From positions 1-8,103 of the forward strand of contig JAAZNR010000745.1 in assembly GCA_012798155.1 (NCBI GenBank): 8,103 bases of DNA. Reading direction: 5' to 3'. The DNA is from Thermogutta sp. GTDB taxonomy: Bacteria; Planctomycetota; Planctomycetia; Pirellulales; Thermoguttaceae. The notes beneath the pieces are model-generated. The model searched no databases, had not been told where the DNA came from, and saw only the letters and a program-made list of their open reading frames with translations. Shown one piece after another: positions 6,108 through 8,103 of this stretch (the first letter of the stretch is position 1; each line of letters opens with the position of its first letter). Position numbers and translations under genes: made by a program.

Positions 6108-6722
6108 ATGCTCTCTCACTTTTTGCGGATTCTCCTGGCTCGAATCGCGCAGTTGCTGAGCGGCGCCAGTGTCCGCTGGATCGATTGTCAGCCCGACACC
6201 TGCCAACGCATCTACTTCGCCAATCATACCAGTCATCTGGACGCGGTGGTGATTTGGTCGTCGTTGCCGGCGGCGGTTCGGGCAGTGACACGGCCGGTGG
6301 CCGCCAAGGACTATTGGGCGGCGGGATCGATTCGCCGCTACCTCTCGGAAAAGGTCTTCAACTCCCTCCTCATCGACCGGCAGGACATCAAGGTCCACCA
6401 AACGCCCATTCATGAGATTTTGAACGCGGTGGGCGACCGGTATTCGCTGATCCTGTTTCCGGAGGGCGGCCGCTCGTCGGGAGAGGACGTGGGAGAGTTC
6501 AAGAGCGGGCTTTATCACCTGGCCCGCCGCCGGCCCGACTTGGAATTGATTCCCGTTTATCTGGACAACATGAACCGCATCCTGCCGCGGGGAGAGTTCC
6601 TGCCCGTGCCGCTCTTGACCCGAATCACCTTCGGCCCGCCCATGTGGTTGGAGCAAGGCGAACACAAGCAGGCTTTTTTGCAGCGCGCGCGGGCCGCCGT
6701 GGTCCGCCTCCGTGATTTATAA
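6108..6722 (+). CDS. plsC: PlsC-type lysophospholipid acyltransferase
   Basis: A 204-residue member of the 1-acyl-sn-glycerol-3-phosphate acyltransferase family, which acylates lysophosphatidate at sn-2 to make phosphatidate at the inner membrane face. The catalytic motif NHTSHLDA (N39, H40, D45; the HxxxxD dyad) is intact. FPEGGRS (117-123) supplies the phosphate-binding block, followed by FKSGL (131-135) and LIPVYLDN. Residues 4-17 are hydrophobic with interspersed Arg and may be a membrane-associating helix rather than a full span. The start at 6108 is the only ATG, GTG or TTG in this frame after the stop at 6045; the RBS is poor. It is somewhat short for a housekeeping PlsC (usually about 240), so it may be an accessory paralogue. 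cdsA follows after 75 bp on the same strand, which supports a role in phosphatidate supply. Confidence 0.88.
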   Translation: MLSHFLRILLARIAQLLSGASVRWIDCQPDTCQRIYFANHTSHLDAVVIWSSLPAAVRAVTRPVAAKDYWAAGSIRRYLSEKVFNSLLIDRQDIKVHQTPIHEILNAVGDRYSLILFPEGGRSSGEDVGEFKSGLYHLARRRPDLELIPVYLDNMNRILPRGEFLPVPLLTRITFGPPMWLEQGEHKQAFLQRARAAVVRLRDL

Positions 6723-6797
6723 TCAGAAGCGGACCGTCGCCTCGGCGGCGCTCGCGTCTTCATCTTCCAGCGGCCTTGTCCGACCTTCGAGCGTGAT

Positions 6798-7763
6798 ATG
6801 GATGCCGTAGCCTGGGGTTTGATGGGAGGAGTCGTCGCGCTCTTGATCATCGCCACGGTGGTGGTCAATCTGCTGCGGCGGCGGCTCCCCGACCGTCTCA
6901 ATCCGGCCTTGCTGGAGAACATTTCCAGCCGCTTGCGGGCATGGTGGCTGCTGCTGGCCGGGCTGGCGGGGGCCTTGATGCTGGGCAAGACCGCCACCGT
7001 CGTGCTGTTCTTCTTGATCTCGTTTTGGACGCTCCGCGAGTTCATCACCATCGCGCCGACGCGGCCGGGCGACCATCGCGCCCTGTTCTGGGTCTTCGTC
7101 TTGGCGACTCCCGCCCAATACCTGCTGGTAGCCTTCGCGCAGTACGAGCTTTTCGCCATTCTGATACCCGTTTACGGCATGTTGTTCCTGCACGCGCGAG
7201 TCGCCCTCTCCAACGACCCCGTGCAGTTCCTGGAACGGACGGCCAAGATTCAGATCGGCCTCATGATCTGCGTCTATTGCCTCAGTTACACTCCCGCTTT
7301 GTTGACGGCCTTGCCGCTGGATCCCGACGGTTATTCGCCCAACATTCGCTTGTTGTTCTTCTTCGTGCTGATTACGCAACTCAACGACGCCCTGCAGTTC
7401 GCCTGGTCGCAATTGCCCAGCCGCCACTACATCGTCCCCAACATCAATCCCACGCGGACCTGGGAAGGGCTTTTGGGCGGGGCCGCCAGCGTGACGCTGC
7501 TGGGGGCGCTGCTGAGTTGGGCCACGCCGTTCGCCTCGAGCTGGGTCGCGGCAGGCATGGCCTTGGCCGTGGCCCTGGCCGGCTTCGCCGGCGGGATCAC
7601 CATGTCGGCCATCAAACGCGATCGCGGCGTCAAGGACTATGGGACGCTCGTGGAGGGGCACTCCGGCGTGCTCGACCGGCTGGATTCGCTCTGTTTCGCG
7701 GCCCCCGTCTTCTTCCATCTCACCAAAGTCTACTTCCACTATTTCCCGTATGTGGCGGGATAA
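6798..7763 (+). CDS. cdsA: Phosphatidate cytidylyltransferase (CdsA family)
   Basis: A 321-residue integral membrane enzyme predicted to make CDP-diacylglycerol from CTP and phosphatidate, the branch-point precursor of bacterial phospholipids. The C-terminal family signature is nearly complete: S270-x-I-K273-R274, then K279-D280-x-G, and H288-S-G-V-L-D293-R-L-D296, with Ser where Gly is usual after the His. Upstream, PNINPTRTWEGLLGG (214-228) matches the conserved PxKTWEG block. Hydrophobic segments lie at about 7-26, 46-76, 95-135, 150-172, 186-204 and 228-268. The N-terminal layout, with a single helix, a basic LLRRRLPDRLNP segment and then paired helices, recalls the YnbB-like branch more than E. 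coli CdsA, so it may be a second, specialised copy. ATG 6798 is taken as start; the RBS is weak. It probably shares a transcript with the acyltransferase gene and uses its product. Confidence 0.92.
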   Translation: MDAVAWGLMGGVVALLIIATVVVNLLRRRLPDRLNPALLENISSRLRAWWLLLAGLAGALMLGKTATVVLFFLISFWTLREFITIAPTRPGDHRALFWVFVLATPAQYLLVAFAQYELFAILIPVYGMLFLHARVALSNDPVQFLERTAKIQIGLMICVYCLSYTPALLTALPLDPDGYSPNIRLLFFFVLITQLNDALQFAWSQLPSRHYIVPNINPTRTWEGLLGGAASVTLLGALLSWATPFASSWVAAGMALAVALAGFAGGITMSAIKRDRGVKDYGTLVEGHSGVLDRLDSLCFAAPVFFHLTKVYFHYFPYVAG

Positions 7764-7896
7764 GGCTTGCCTGCCCCGGCCGCGGTTTTCGACCTCGCCG
7801 CGATTTTCGAACACCCTGCCGAACCGGACGTAAGTTGGAAAGAGGAGATTCCCAGCGCCGCGCCGACCGCCGTGCCCGGCGACGGCAACAAGCCGC

Positions 7897-7920
7897 CCAA
7901 GCATCCAAGCACCCAAGCAA
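7897..7920. repeat. 8-bp tandem repeat, three units
   Basis: CCAAGCAT, CCAAGCAC and CCAAGCAA follow one another without gaps (7897-7904, 7905-7912, 7913-7920), differing only in the last base. The period is not a multiple of three, as expected for slippage in non-coding DNA. Confidence 0.8.
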
Positions 7921-7974
7921 TTCGGACGGGAAGGGCGCGGGGCGGCGCCGCGAAGACCCGGCCCGCCGGCCGCC

Positions 7975-8006
7975 GAACCCCTGGAATGACGAACCCCTGG
8001 AATGAC
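7975..8006. repeat. 16-bp exact tandem repeat before the phosphatase gene
   Basis: GAACCCCTGGAATGAC occurs at 7975-7990 and immediately again at 7991-8006, ending 8 bp before the ATG at 8015. It carries the same GGAATGACG core seen twice at the end of the PilZ gene. Confidence 0.88.
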
Positions 8007-8014
8007 GATCCGGC

Positions 8015-8103
8015 ATGAGCGAATCCGCCCGTATCATCGCGATCGGCGACATCCACGGCTACTCGCAGCCGCTGGCCGCGCTGCTGAATGCCATCCGCCC
8101 TCA
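8015..8103 (+). CDS. Metallophosphoesterase, N-terminal fragment (3' end beyond window)
   Basis: Only 29 complete codons are present. After MSESARIIAI comes GDIHG (11-15), the first metal-binding motif of calcineurin-like metallophosphoesterases, with D12 and H14 as expected metal ligands. Placement of the motif about 11 residues from the start fits bacterial PrpA/PrpB-type Ser/Thr phosphatases and ApaH-like enzymes; the sequence is too short to choose between protein phosphatase and dinucleotide hydrolase. No clear RBS precedes the ATG. It is on the same strand as cdsA, 251 bp away, so co-transcription is possible but not shown. Confidence 0.8.
   Translation, partial: MSESARIIAIGDIHGYSQPLAALLNAIRP

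Larger units (their letters stand above)
7764..8014. other. Intergenic region with short tandem repeats
   Basis: This 251-bp gap has no recognisable gene. It remains open in the cdsA frame after the TAA, from a TTG at 7767 to a TGA at 8016-8018 overlapping the next start, but that frame has no RBS, an unremarkable Pro/Ala/Arg-rich product and repeat-rich DNA. It contains three CCAAGCAN units and two 16-bp units listed separately. No convincing promoter or terminator is visible. Confidence 0.6.

Noticed and set aside
6014..6415. Plus-strand frame from ATG 6014 reading into plsC
   Set aside because: The part overlapping plsC is frame-shifted and has no domain; a short leader peptide cannot be excluded but nothing supports it.
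6723..7916. 397-codon minus-strand frame antisense to cdsA
   Set aside because: Gln-, Gly- and Arg-rich with no domain; CdsA motifs and membrane segments lie on the plus strand.

Overview
This is a GC-rich bacterial window, most likely from the phylum Planctomycetes. That placement is inference. It rests on the high third-position GC, the weak or absent Shine-Dalgarno signals on several genes, the pairing of exported glycoside-hydrolase-type proteins (a GH123/DUF4091 enzyme beside a GH42-like one), and a PUA-tailed ProB that starts with a short extra N-terminus. There is no rRNA, tRNA, transposase, CRISPR or phage gene. I did not find a new multi-gene defence or mobile system.

Layout. From 1 to about 3490 the minus strand carries two exported carbohydrate-active proteins in one probable operon: first (right to left) a GH123/DUF4091 enzyme, then a GH42-like TIM-barrel protein that runs off the left edge. 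From 3869 to 4258 the plus strand carries a small stand-alone PilZ protein with intact c-di-GMP-binding motifs. It ends tail to tail with proB (glutamate 5-kinase, minus strand, 4302-5462). A 645-bp gene-free stretch (5463-6107) follows, holding a perfect hairpin on the proB side and a cluster of GC-rich palindromic repeats on the other. From 6108 the plus strand encodes a phospholipid pair: a PlsC-type acyltransferase, then a CdsA-type CTP:phosphatidate cytidylyltransferase. A repeat-bearing 251-bp gap leads to the start of a metallophosphoesterase cut by the right edge.

How the genes fit together. The two hydrolase-like proteins probably act outside the cytoplasm on amino-sugar or galactose-containing glycans. 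The PlsC and CdsA proteins catalyse consecutive steps, lysophosphatidate to phosphatidate to CDP-diacylglycerol. PilZ, ProB and the phosphatase are unrelated in function, so the window looks like ordinary chromosome made of several short transcription units.

The most distinctive signals are small and structural. They are a 15-bp tandem repeat coding a 5-residue periodic linker directly after a signal peptide, a 24-bp tandem duplication that gives the GH123 gene two complete RBS-plus-ATG start sites, the palindromic repeat cluster before plsC, and short tandem repeats sharing GGAATGACG at two separate gene ends. Several long ORFs antisense to real genes (up to 572 codons) are by-products of the GC-rich codon use and are not annotated.
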